From Diphasiastrum complanatum (Eukaryota; Streptophyta; Lycopodiopsida; Lycopodiales; Lycopodiaceae), in contig CM055097.1 in the NCBI GenBank assembly GCA_029204225.1, positions 11,593,828 through 11,657,827 of the forward strand: a DNA stretch of 64,000 nucleotides. The letters are read 5' to 3'. Under the pieces are notes generated by a model. It was not told the DNA's origin, made no database searches, and saw nothing but the letters and a program-made list of their open reading frames with translations. A program made the position numbers and the translations under genes. Positions 46,165 through 57,437 of this stretch are shown here, piece by piece. Positions within the stretch are counted from its first letter, which is position 1. Each line of letters opens with the position of its first letter.

Positions 46165-49100
46165 ATGTCGTCCAACCCCAGTCCAAGTTCAGATGATCCC
46201 GAAGCAAGCAAGCTCGACATCCAGTTGTCCATGCTTGACCTTATAGAGATACAGACCTGGTACCAGCAGGCGGAGTCCTTCTTCAAGGAAATCAAATTTC
46301 AAATCCATGTCTTGATAGGTTATCAAAGCCCCTATCTGGTACACATGGCATATGCCAATATTCATACCATGACAAGATCATGTCAAATCATAGTTCCCCC
46401 TATCAGGAATTATGTCTATAATGTATCCCTTGCGGCAGCTGACTTGCAACCTTATGGTTTCCCATGAGGACCAAACACTGTCACACGGACACTCCAGAAG
46501 ATAGAGCAAACGACATATTTCAAATATATTGATCCCTCTGTGACCAAGTGGAAGAACAAGGATGGGTACAGGCTGGAAGCAATCAACGACAATCAACTTC
46601 AAGCAGCATGTGTATATCTCACCAGATGCACACAAAAGCCTCGAATGAAACTGCCGAGGGTACCCATGTCCCTGTTTCACATGATGGCAGATTCACGACT
46701 GCATGCCCAGAACCTCTATGATTGGGCACAGTTTGCTTCGAATTGTCTTCATGAGTGCATTAAGAACAAGCAGCCTATCACGGTATTAGGATATCTGATG
46801 ACATATATCACTCTGCATCAAGTACAAAATGGGCCAAAGCTCCAACAACAACTGCAGCTTGCAGACAAGGCATGGGATATTCCCATTGAATACAAGAAGC
46901 CCAAGCGTGCAAGGACAACTTCACCATCGGGGTCCCAGGCCAAATGAGTCAACACTAGTATCCTCCCTCTGGTACACAAGCCAAGAAGCCCACCCCAGAA
47001 TCCACAAGCAACTGCAACCTCCGGAGCTCAACATGCAGATACCTCAAGGGCTCAGTTGCCAGGTACATGGCAACAACGAAGACAAGAGAAGCTTCAAGTT
47101 GGGAGCACATCACCAGTGGGATCAGTTTCACATGGTTCCATGTCAGATGGTGGCAGCTCGTCCACAACATCACAACAATACTCGTCACCCTCACATGTCA
47201 TTGACGGGGGTAATGGAGCAACTACATCTACATTGGCACCTGACACGACAGTACCTCAAGTCCCAAGTCAGCCAGATGAAGCCACCACCCCACCCACACT
47301 TATTACAATGCCAACGCCACCAACATCACCACTGGCACAAGTTTTTTGGGGGGGAAGGAGTGGGGATATCCAGTCCCCAAGACACGGGAGCAGCCCAACA
47401 GTCACAAGATCAACAATCACAGGCCCAACAAGTCCACATATTGGACACATCTCAATATTTTGATGTTGCGGACCTGATGGAGATAAGCGACAATGAACCA
47501 GAAAAGGGAAAGCAGCCAGTAAGAAGTCAGATACCTCCACTTCCACCTCCACCTCCATCTTCAGTTCTAACACCACGCCTATTTTTTGGTTTAGCCTCAC
47601 CATCCCACACTCCCGATCAATACCCAACCCTCTCTAACTCTGAAAAGCTCACTGAAGCAGCCAAACGCTCAATGATTGGCCTATCCGAAATGAGCTACCA
47701 CATGCATTGGTTGGTGAGCCAACATCAAGTTTTAGAGAGAAAGGTCCAACATCAAGGCCAAGAGATTGCGCGATATCAAAGGATGGCCAAAGAACAAAAA
47801 AAAAGAGGCAGTAGAAAGTAGATCCGTGATGGCCGGGCAGAAATCCACCTTGGAAGAGGTCCAGTAGCAGCTGAAGCACCAGATGGTCCAAATCGACCAA
47901 GTACGAGATGAATCATCGGGTGCAATGACAATCAATGCTCCTCCAGTCAAGCCCGAGAACATTCAAATCCAGACCCCCACAGGCCTCAGTCATCCGGATG
48001 GAGAAATACATAAGGCTGATCCAAGAGCGAGAGGCCGATAAAAAGAATTTTGAAAACATTATGACGAAACATAGAGTCCCAGAAGCAACTGGAAGAAACA
48101 ACGAAGGCCCTGCAGGAAGTCATGGACAAGGTGAGCCAATTATGGGACACGGCATGCAAGGCCCAAGCAGGTGCTCATGTAATGAAGCCACGGGACGATG
48201 ATGGGAATGATGGAGCAGGGAATCAGGACGAGCGAATCCACCCATCAGACGGTAGCTCAGGATCGGGTGGCCAGAGAGCCGGTGCTGCTTCCATGAGCTT
48301 TTCTGGACCCCCTCCCACCTTTAACCCTTCCTCCTACTCCACATTTAATTTCTCTATAACATTCATTCCAACTTACCCAATTCTTCCATCTCCCCTTTCT
48401 TCATCACCTCCTAGTCACATAATGGGCCCATCAAAAGGTCCAGTTGACACCCACAAAGCCCAACGGGATGAGTTCCTCCAACAACTCCACTCCCCCGGTG
48501 CTACGTATAACTTATTATTTTCGCCTCCTCCTAAACCGTTCAGCCATGCACCCCTCTCCCCAGATCACTCCATCCCCGACCTTCCGGAAACTAACATAGA
48601 CATTGGAGCCGATGATGACTTCATGGCTGACCAACCGGAGACAAGAAGATTCCCGCCCAGGCCAGACACGGGTGTAGATGAGCCGTCGACAAGTGAGCGA
48701 GCAAAAGAGAAAGACACGGGCACCAAGGCTCTTGATGATTATCAGGCAAGGCCGCCCCAGCCGCGTAGGACAACTTCCCCTACCCGGCCTAGAAGTAAAC
48801 TGGTTAATACAAGAGAATCAGAGAGATTTGAAAGAAAATACCCTTCCAATATGAGGGGCGACAAAGAGGACATCCATCAAAGCCAATACTCCACCAAGGC
48901 CGGGATCATTACCGCGTTACAACCGCAGCTAGAATGCGGAGCAAAGTCCTGAGGATAGCAGATGACTCCAGGAATATTTAAGAGCATCGGCATGGAAGTG
49001 AGTGGATCCTTTTTACATGCCGCTCAAATGCAGAAACCCATGGTCGATGGAAAAGCCTCAAGTGGAGTTAGTAAACTGGCCAGTCATTCCGGGAACTACA

Positions 49101-49554
49101 GAGAGAACCTCCCCGGATGTTCTGAGGCTACAGTTACTAGACTTCGGTCACAAATACAAGTCAAGTGCCGATCTCTGCGTGTAGGAAAGTGCCGAGTATT
49201 GCAGATCCATGGCCTTCCTGATGCAGCAAGAGTGTTTCTGGGATTGAGGTTTGGATCCCATTAGAATCAACCCAAACACAGCCCTCCATTCAGAAGAAGA
49301 CCATGAGATGATGGCCAGGCTATACTATAGAGCGGCCTTCATGTCGTCACGCTATGTGACCATGGTGGAAGACTGGCAGGAAATGGGCTTCGTAGAAAAA
49401 ATAAGAGAATATCTGGGGCCCCTTAATTTCGGAAGTAAGCTCCGCTTCCAAGTTTTTGAAGCCCTGGACCGGAAGATGAGCTTGCAAAAACAGACGGCAC
49501 GACGACGAGGCGAACAAGATTCACAAGAAGTTCTCAAGGGAACTGGTATGTAGC
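46165..49554 (+). pseudogene. Gypsy B ORF3 (extra ORF after pol)
   Basis: Starts MSSNPSPSSDDPEASK at 46165. One frame runs to 47461 with stops at 46465 and 46945 and reads YFKYIDPSVTKWKNKDGY, RLEAINDNQLQAAC, NLYDWAQFASN, then a Ser/Thr/Pro-rich linker. A shift in a G run near 47346 gives DLMEISDNEPEKGK and a coiled-coil helix ending QRMAKEQKKRG (47820). 48122-48952 is a disordered, Pro-rich part. A C-terminal piece (49251-49553) reads MDPIRINPNTALHSEED and ALDRKMSLQKQ. Order and DGYxLEAI match A' ORF3. Function unknown; not env-like (no clear membrane segment). Confidence 0.6.
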
Positions 49555-49695
49555 GGCCAATTGAGGGACTTCCAATTTTGGCGAATAAATTTTGCGGATA
49601 ATAAGCACTTGGTTTTACGGAAGCGAACGAAAATCCATGCTTTTCCAAGTGCCAAGCGGAAGACATCACCGGTGTTGCAAAGGTTCCTGCAACAG

Positions 49696-49710
49696 ATTAG
49701 GAGTGGATAA
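49696..49710 (+). other. Polypurine-like tract of gypsy B
   Basis: GATTAGGAGTGGATAA ends directly before the 3' LTR TGTTAGCC. Confidence 0.5.
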
Positions 49711-50287
49711 TGTTAGCCGATTCTCTAGTGTCGAGCCAAGCTGAAGACATAGGTCTCAGAAGGAAGAGGGCAGAATAAGCTAAGAGCCGAGCATGAGAGC
49801 CGAGGAAATACTAGCTAGGAAGATAATGATTAACTATGTGAGCCTACATGGTGTATCCCAAAGAAGGAATGACCATGTAGGAGCTAGTAACATTTCCTTG
49901 AATAGTTGTAATAAATGTAGACTCCCCTTAAAATAGTAAGAGTGAGCCACCTTTTGATGATGACTTCTAATGGAAGGGCAAATTCCACATCTAATTTCTA
50001 ATTTAGTGGAATTGCCACATGGGCTCCACATGGGCAGCCTTCTTGCTTATTTAAGGGACCCCCTCTCTTGTGAGGGAGCTTTGATTATATTTTCAAGTTC
50101 TCTTGAGCTAATAAAGAGGATCCTCCACGAGTTCTTGAAGATCACTAAGCTCCTTGTTCATGGCAATGATCTTGAGTGATATTTCTAAGAGCATGCTTGA
50201 TTCCTTGCTTGTGGATTAACTAGGTTCTTGTTTCTTTTTCTTGCTTAGTTGTGGATTAGCTTCAGTTCTTGCTTGTGGAATCTTGTA
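49711..50287 (+). repeat. Gypsy B 3' LTR, truncated
   Basis: Matches the first half of the 5' LTR (TGTTAGCCGATTCTC to TGGAATCTTGTA), lacking a 50-base ATCTCTCACCCATGACC block. It stops where copia-type D1 sequence starts. Confidence 0.92.
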
Positions 50288-51350
50288 TGTCCTTAATGTA
50301 TCATCAATCACCAAGAATATGATTAGTGTTGGTCTACTCTTAGAAAGTGGTTTGGATGTCCACTTTAAGCATGGTGTTTGCTTCATCTTGAAGAATGATG
50401 TTTGCATTGCAAAGGGATTTAAACATGGAAGATTGTTTAAGTTGGAAGCTAGTGTTGCTTTTGAAAGAATGAGCTTGGCAAAGGAGGAGATCACTCAAGA
50501 GGAGATTTTGGCAAAGTGTGATCTTGATTGCATTGAGTAGGAGCATCAAAAGGAGGAAGATCTTGAGGATCAGCCTCAAAGAATGAGAGTTCCAAGTGAG
50601 TCCTCAATGACAATGGCCGAGTCATCAAATTGCATGCAAATTGTCCATTCAAGTGTGCATCTTGCAAGGGTGGTGAGCATTGGAGAGTCTACTATTTCTG
50701 AATACTTTTTGGAAAGTATTAGTAGACATGAGGTGACTTGTTTCTTACATTTAAGATCCATGGTGTTTATTACTTTGTATGACAAGACAATGAAATGGGA
50801 TGCTTTGAAATCTACATTTGTTCTTGATAAAGCAATTTCATTGCATAACTATTTTTGTAATAGTTTGAATAGAGTCATAAAAGATGAAACATCATTTGCT
50901 TTGGAAATCTTTGTGTCCACATGCTTTGAGCATGATCATTCCAATGTAAGGACTAGATATTATACTATTTCAATGATAGAAATAATGGTAGTGTTTTGCT
51001 CTTCAAGTAGAGATTGTAGAATCTACTTGTTTTCCATCAAAGAAGTTGTCAATGGTGGAAATGTGATCTTTCAAGAGTGGAAGATTTGTAAACTTGAAGA
51101 AGCACTTTTGGATCAACACCTTATTCAATTCATTGATGGTTTGGAGTCAAGTCAAGTGGAGGAGCAAGCTCAAGTCCCGAGGACTCCAAGAAGAACCTTG
51201 AGTATTAAGATGGAGCCATCAAGGCTCAATCATATGGATCAAGCAAGGCAAATTGTCTTTGGAAACATTATGTATGCACTTAATAGTTTAATTGATGTAT
51301 CTTCAAGTGCACAAAATGCCTTGGAATCCATGGCTTGGCATGATGTATAG
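50288..51350 (+). CDS. D1 polyprotein remnant: GAG-pre-integrase part plus unknown C-terminal region
   Basis: The frame enters at LNVSSITKNMISVGLLLESG and GRLFKLEASV, the copia protease/GAG-pre-integrase linker. After one TAG at 50538 the same frame runs to a stop at 51350 (MRVPSESSMTMAESSN, LHNYFCNSLNRVIKD, RTPRRTLSIKMEPSRLNH, NALESMAWHDV). No integrase, RT or RNase H motif occurs before the LTR at about 51385. The 270-residue C-terminal region is not recognised. The 5' part is lost at the junction with LTR B. Confidence 0.6.
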
Positions 51351-51384
51351 TTTTTGAAGTGTGTTGCATGTATATAGACACATT

Positions 51385-51978
51385 TGTGGAACATCTTGTA
51401 AGGCCAAAACTCAATTTAGACTTAGAGATAAACTTTTTGAGGTTATATTACATTCAATAAATACTTTTTGAAAGTGTGGGAAAGTTGGTAGTCAAGTTTG
51501 AGAGAGATTCAGATTTGAACTTTGGGTACATTGAATCTAGACCCAAAAATAGTAGGGTTTACATTTTGGAGGGAAAGCCAAGTGGCCAAATAGGGTTTTG
51601 ACACTCTATAAAAGGATGTAATTCATGGAGAGACACATCTTCTCTCTTCTCTCTCTCATTTCATTATCATACATGGTTCTCTTTGGGTTCTACTACTCAT
51701 TGGTGCACTATCTTGGTGATATCTTGCAATCTTGTATGTAGAATGCTCATATTTTGCTATTTTCGGTTCCACACGTGTGAAATACAGTAGGGTACTGTAA
51801 TTGTATGGACAGAAACTATATATTATGTTTTGGTTCATGTTTGATTAGTATCTCTTAAAGTTTGCATCTCATTTTGTATGTAGATGCTGATTTTTCTACA
51901 TTGGCAGGATTGTTGGCTTGCTCCTTATTGTAACCAAAGATTTGGGACATGAATTAGAATGATATGAAATCCTTCACA
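51385..51978 (+). repeat. D-family LTR (3' of D1 / 5' of D2)
   Basis: Ends CACA before the primer site. Contains TTCCACACGTGTGAAAT at 51768. The 5' boundary (51362 or 51385) is uncertain. Followed by D2 gag, so it serves as the D2 5' LTR. Confidence 0.65.
51607..51614 (+). promoter_or_regulatory. TATA box in D LTR
   Basis: TATAAAAG about 25-35 bases before ATTCATGGAGAGACACATC, a plausible transcription start of the element. Confidence 0.5.
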
Positions 51979-51990
51979 TGGTATCAGAGC
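51979..51990 (+). other. D2 primer-binding site
   Basis: TGGTATCAGAGC, the exact copia tRNA-Met site, directly after the LTR. Confidence 0.93.
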
Positions 51991-52579
51991 TATTGTGTTT
52001 CAGGTTATGAAAGGATCAGCCACATTTAGCAAGGATTTGGAGGAGTTACCAATGCTAGAGCATGCTAGATTGATCTCTACTCAAAAATCAGCATTTTTGC
52101 ATGTGTAGAATTGATCTTTTGTAGGTCAAAACTCAATATAGAGTTATATACTTGATCAATTCCGATTTCACACTTGTCTTACTAGATTTAGATGATTTTT
52201 GGTGCATTAGGAAGGTCTCATTGGGGTCTACAAGAATATATATCAAGCTTCTAGAAATTGCATGTAGAATTTGAGATATTCAATTTTTTGTGATTTTGTC
52301 AAAACCCTAATTTTGATTGGATCTCTAGTTTGTGAGGTTACTGAACTTCATTTGAGTGTGTTTCAATCTTAGGAAGTGGCAAGAATCATTATATTGAGGA
52401 TAGATCATAGGCGGATCAAGATTTCACTATTCTATGTGTTGATTTTCTAGTGAGAAGTGCTAGAAGAGAATCGAGAGGTTCCATATCTTTGTGATTTCTT
52501 CTTGAGTTCATTTGTTGACATTCAAGAGAGTGCTTTGTGCATTGGAACATGTTGAAAGAAAAGATCAGGTCACTTCAAC
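51991..52579 (+). other. D2 leader
   Basis: Non-coding leader between primer site and gag start. No repeated motif array was seen here, unlike the gypsy leaders. Confidence 0.6.
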
Positions 52580-53342
52580 ATGGCTACAAGTGGAGGCTTT
52601 ATGTTGGAGAGCAATGATAGGCTTACCTCAATCAACTATTCTACTTGGAAGGTGAGGATGGAGTCCTTATTGGAGATGAATGAGTTGATGGAGATTGTTG
52701 AAGGTGTGGAGGAGAGGCCTCAAGCACCTCAAGATCAAGTGAGGTATGACAAGAGAGCAAAGAAGGCTCTACACATGATTAAGATGAATGTTACCAATGA
52801 ACTTCTCAAGGAAGTTGGTAAGTGCACATCATCTTTGGAGGCTTGGGAAGCCTTGAAGAAGCTTTAAGAATCCAAGTCTACATCAAGAATGCTTACTCTT
52901 AGGAGGCAAATCTTTCAAAGTTTTCAAAAGAAGGAAGAGTGTACTCATGCTTTTGTTTTGAGGGTCAAAGCATTCAATGATGAGTTAGTATGTATTGATG
53001 AAAGCATTAAGGAGGTAGAACTTGTTCAAGTTATACTTAATGGCTTGTTGGATGATCATGCTAATCTTGTTCAAAGTTTTGCTATTCAAAAGACTTTGCC
53101 AAGTATTGTGGATTTGCAAGAGATCTTGGTGAATGAGGAGTATAGGCTTCAATCAAGAGGAGGTGGATCTACATCGACATCTCAATATAAAGAGGAGGCT
53201 ATGTTCATCAAAGGCAAGTTCAAGGGCAAAGGCAAAGGCAAGTGGTTTAAAGGTCAAGATCAAAGTGAGAATTCCTTTTTTGGCAAAAAGAAAGATAAGT
53301 CTAAGTTGAAATGCTTTTATTGTGGAATCAAAGGGCATTTTG
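52580..53342 (+). pseudogene. D2 gag, interrupted by a solo LTR
   Basis: ATG start MATSGGFMLESNDRLTS, then STWKVRMESLLEMNEL and SSLEAWEALKKL (UBN2-type gag), one TAA at 52865, FQSFQKKEECTHAFVLRVKA, and a Lys/Gly-rich stretch before CFYCGIKGHF. The zinc knuckle stops there because a retroelement LTR is inserted; the missing ANECLKK lies at 54182-54202 in the matching frame. Confidence 0.88.
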
Positions 53343-54176
53343 TGTTAAAATATCACTTCCAACTTGTTGTATCTTGTAGATCTCAAGTTATTTGAGCTTG
53401 ATAGGATCTCACACGTGTGGAGTCTATTCCCACGTGTGAAAGAATGTACATAAGTCATTTTTATTAAGTTAGATTGGTTTTAGCTTGATCTACACTAGTG
53501 TGAAATTGACCTTTGAGTAGAATCTTGAAAATGGTCAAATTGGTCAAACTTTTTGTAAATAGATTGGACTTCCATGTGAATGAGTTATTACTCACACATG
53601 TCAAGATACCATTCACACGTGTGGATAAGCTTCTAGAAGATAAGATAGGAAGATTTCATTAGATCCTATTTTATAGGGAATATTCCTATAAATGTTTTCT
53701 AGCCAAAGAGAATAGTCAACTTTGGAAAATGAGCACATATGACTCCCATTGGTGGATATGAATGACCAAGCACTCTTCACACGTGTGAAGACCTGCTGGA
53801 TAGTACACAACTCATGGATGTACTTGATCTATAAAGAGATCAACCAAATCAATAACAAGTTGATGTGACATTGGCAAATTCTAGTTTTGTTGAGATTTCC
53901 ACATTTGTCTTGAGTTTTGATGAATGAAATGCATTTGAGTGTTAATGTACTTTACTTTCTGTAAACAGGCCGTACAGGTACTTTCCTCCACACGTGTGAG
54001 GCCGCTCATCCATGTTTTTGATCGTTTGATCCATTGCTCTTGCTTAAATCATAGTGTAAAGCATCTATATCAAGATCTAACATCTAAAACTTGATAGATC
54101 TTTGGATTAAGCATTCAATAACTCTTAATGATTGATAGTACAATCAATATTAGTCCTTTTTCTCTGAAAATTGACA
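53343..54176 (+). repeat. Solo LTR inserted in D2 gag, with target duplication
   Basis: 834 bp, TGTTAAAATATC to ATTGACA, flanked by TTTTG at 53338-53342 and 54177-54181. Removing LTR plus one TTTTG restores the gag frame. It contains six CACACGTGTG-type palindromes and resembles the D3 LTR. Confidence 0.93.
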
Positions 54177-54181
54177 TTTTG

Positions 54182-54774
54182 CAAATGAATGTTTGAAGAA
54201 GCAAAGAGATGAAGGTAGCAAGCAAATCAACTTTATTACTAATGATGAGGATCTAGGTGGTGGTGATTCTCTTTTGATGTGTTCTTCAAGTCCAATATCA
54301 AGTGAAGGTGACAAAGATTCATGGTGGATTGATAGTGGAGCTAGTTCACACATGATTAGTCACAAGGAGTTCTTTACTTCTTTGGTCACTTATGATGGAG
54401 CCAAGAAAGCAATTCACAGGGCCAATGGTGGTGAGTGTGTAATTGAAGGTATTGGTTCAATTCCTATTTGTCTCTCTACTAATAGGAAAGCAAGACTTGA
54501 TGGTTTTCTTTACATTCCTTTACTTTCAAAGAATTTGCTAAGTGTTGGTCAAATGATAGAGAAAGGATACATGGTAAAGTTTGGTGGTGATGGTTGTTTC
54601 ATTACAAAGGAGGAAATCTTGGTTGCTAGGGGCAATAGACAAGGTAGACTTTTCAAGCTTGATGATTTTGTTATGGCTAACAAAAAGGATGGAATGGAAA
54701 AGGAGATTGGTCTCAACTTTCCAAAGTTACCTTTTAGCATCAATAAGATTGGTGGATCTTATGCAAAGTCTTAA
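54182..54774 (+). pseudogene. D2 zinc knuckle end, protease and GAG-pre-integrase linker
   Basis: Continues the gag frame: ECLKKQRDEG, then DSWWIDSGASSHMISHKEFF, a canonical copia protease active site (DSGAS). FLYIPLLSKNLLSVGQMIEKG and QGRLFKLDDFVM form the linker normally followed by the integrase HHCC. Here the H-C residues are absent. A single TAA at 54772 interrupts the frame, which then continues into the unknown region. Confidence 0.85.
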
Positions 54775-56534
54775 AAGCTTCCTTATGCTAGATCTAGGTC
54801 AAGATCTAATATGCTTCTTGGAGATGTTCATCTTTTGCCTAACTTGGCTAGTCTTGAGGATAATGATGGTGTTTCAATGGTTCTTCATGGCAAGTGCATG
54901 CATGCAAAAGGTAAGGAAAGAGCTAACTTCATCAATGGAGGTGAAGGTTCTTCCTTGAAAAAGATTGTTGCTAATGATTTCTTTGATCATATGGAAAAAG
55001 ATGCTGCTAGGTGCATGCATGAAGGAGGTGGTTCTTCTACATTCTTTTGTTATGATTCCAAGAAATTCATTTTTCCAGCAAGTGGAGTCACATGTCTTCA
55101 CAAAGAGAGTAGACCAAAAGGTTCTATCAAGATACTTGGTGAGGGAGATAGTCACAAGTCAAGGAGAAGAGAAGTATGTGAAGAGTTCAAAGTAGGATGT
55201 ACTTTGAAAGATGTAATTGTGAATGATAGTGAGGAAGAATCATTATCATATGAGTCATTATCAAAAACATTGAGTAGAAGTTCTTGTTTGAAAAAAGAGA
55301 GTACTTCAATCATCCTTATATTGAAGGTACTATTCATTTTTTTCATGGCTTCTAATGTTTTTGAGGCTTCTACTTCTTATGATGCAATCATTGAGAGGGA
55401 GTCTTATGAAGGAAAGAGCAATGGAAGATTGGTTCTTGGGAAGATCCAAGACATGGATCTCACATCTCTTCATCAGCTCAAAGGATTCTATGATTGTGAA
55501 TTGATCACTCATGATCAAGATGGCAAAAGGTTGGTTGGAGAAAACTACATGGAGCAAATTGAGAGGAAATTTCTTCAAGGCAAGGGAAATCTCATTGGTG
55601 AGCTTATTGAGGTTTGTTATGAGCTCAAGAAGGCTGGATTTATTAGATTTAATACTCATCTTCACCTACTCTACTTCATGTTGGATGGAAAGTTTGGAAT
55701 CTATCTTTTGATTTATGATGGTGACATTGTTTTCACTAACCTTTGTGGAAATTTGGATATAGATCATATGTTTGAGAGGGAGTATATCCAAAGGTTCAGG
55801 TCTGAAGATATTCATATCTTTGATATCTTTGATGATCGAGAGAAAGGTAAGCAAGTGGAAGTGACTCACTTTGCTTTACTCACATGTTTTGGAGAATCTT
55901 CTTGTGTAAACGATGCTTTGCAAGTGAATATTGATTCTCATGGTTTTCATACTGGAAAAGAAAGTAATGGATCTCAAAAACAAAGTTTGTTCAATGACTT
56001 TGATGGTCAAGAGGAAGATCAAGAGGTTGGTCTCAAAGGGCTTCAACAACACAAAAGGAAAGGTGGCAATTTGGAGCTAGTCAAGAGCATCAAAGGAAGC
56101 TTATTTGGCAAAGATATTATGGATCTGTTTTTGCAACTTATTGAAGACTCAAGTAAGGTCAAAGGAGCAGCAAGGAAGTGTTGTTCAAGTTTACTTCACT
56201 TGTTCTATCTCATGTTTGAGCTATTTCATGTGGATGTGTGCCAATTGTCAAGATATGGACAAACTAGCTACATTGTCTTGCAATATCTTATTGTTGGAGT
56301 TGTACTAGCATTTTTGGCTGGTTTTGCTGATGGAAATGAAGCTATTGGAGGTTCATTATATCACTCATCCATGATCAAGCTCTCAAGTGTTGAGCTACTT
56401 GATGTCAATACTTGGAGATTGTCAATTTTTGGTGAATTCATGTTTATTTTCTTGTGTCAAGTAGATCTTGAAGATGGACTAGTGCAAACTACTTGGTTTA
56501 TGGAGTCATGTGGTGCTGGATTTGCATCATTTAT
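54775..56534 (+). CDS. D2 unknown C-terminal region replacing integrase and RT
   Basis: In the same frame as the protease, 577 codons from the first ATG (54811) stay open to the LTR C insertion point, where the coding sense ends artificially. It starts MLLGDVHLLPNLASLEDNDG and contains SLHQLKGFYDCELITHDQDG, GDIVFTNLCGNLDIDHMF and DDREKGKQVEVTHF. Hydrophobic stretches are IILILKVLFIFFMA (near residue 170), SSLLHLFYLMFELFHV and YIVLQYLIVGVVLAFLAGF (near 470-500), and FGEFMFIFLC. No DDE, YxDD or RNase H motif is present. The hydrophobic stretches suggest a membrane or envelope-like protein, unproven. Codon sense is well kept against the decayed surroundings. Confidence 0.6.
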
Positions 56535-57437
56535 TGTTGGCTAATTCCGACGAATCCCCAAGATACTCGAACTGAGCAACTCAAGAGCACTTCTCACATT
56601 AGACTGAGGAGGTCTCTGAGAAGACGAGACTAATGAAGACTGAGAGCCAAGAAATGCTAGTTAGGAATGGCAAGCAAGAACTGTGTAAGCCTTGTGGTGA
56701 ATCCCAGAAGATGGAATGACAATGTAGGAGCTAGTATTTCTAGGCAAATGTAATAAATGCAAGTAGACCCCTCTTAAAGAAAGTAGAGTGAGCCACCTCT
56801 TGATGGTGACCTCTAGTGGAGAGCATTATTCCACTTGTAATTTGTGAAATGTGGAAATTCCACTAGGATGCCACCTAAGGAGCTCTCTTGCTTATTTAAG
56901 AGGCTCCCTCTTTGTGAAGAGGAGCTTTTTGTGATTTGTATCAACTCCATGCTGAAATGAGAAGAGCCATCACGCGTTTGGTGCATCCTCCTTGATCATG
57001 TTTGTTTCTTGAGTGATGCATTTATGATCTTGCCCTTCCCTCCTTTTGTGTGTGGTTGTGGACTGTAGAGTGGATTAGATTTGCTGCATTCGTAGAGTGG
57101 ATTAGTTTCTTTTCTTGTTTGTGGATTAATGTAGGAACCAGCATTCAGGTAAACTAAATAGGCTGGATCTGTGGTGTAGTTCTTGCATATCTCTTTAGAG
57201 TCCAGTTCTTGATGTTCTTGGGATGTCCAAGAATCAATAGACTAGTTTGTTTCTTGATTCTTGGACTTCTAACATGCTGTAGATTAGTTCTTGTTTCTTG
57301 TTTTGTCAATTTATGCAAGTGTAGCTCAGTTCAGTAATGCTTAGGCTCTGATTCGGTTTGTTTTATCTATCTGCAATGCTGTAAATGAGGCCAACTACAT
57401 GAGCCTGCATCTGCATCGGGTAATAACAAATTCATTC
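56535..57437 (+). repeat. Gypsy C 5' LTR
   Basis: Starts TGTTGGCTAATTCCG within the D2 ORF and is a diverged relative of LTR B (shared TGTAGGAGCTAGTA, GTGAGCCACCTYTTGATGGTGA, CTTGCTTATTTAAG). The end near ATTCATTCA (57437) is approximate. Confidence 0.75.

Noticed and set aside
46829-47821. 330-residue His/Gln-rich frame as the true ORF3
   Set aside because: Its first half is out of frame with the conserved DGYRLEAI part; only the portion after the G-run shift near 47346 continues ORF3.
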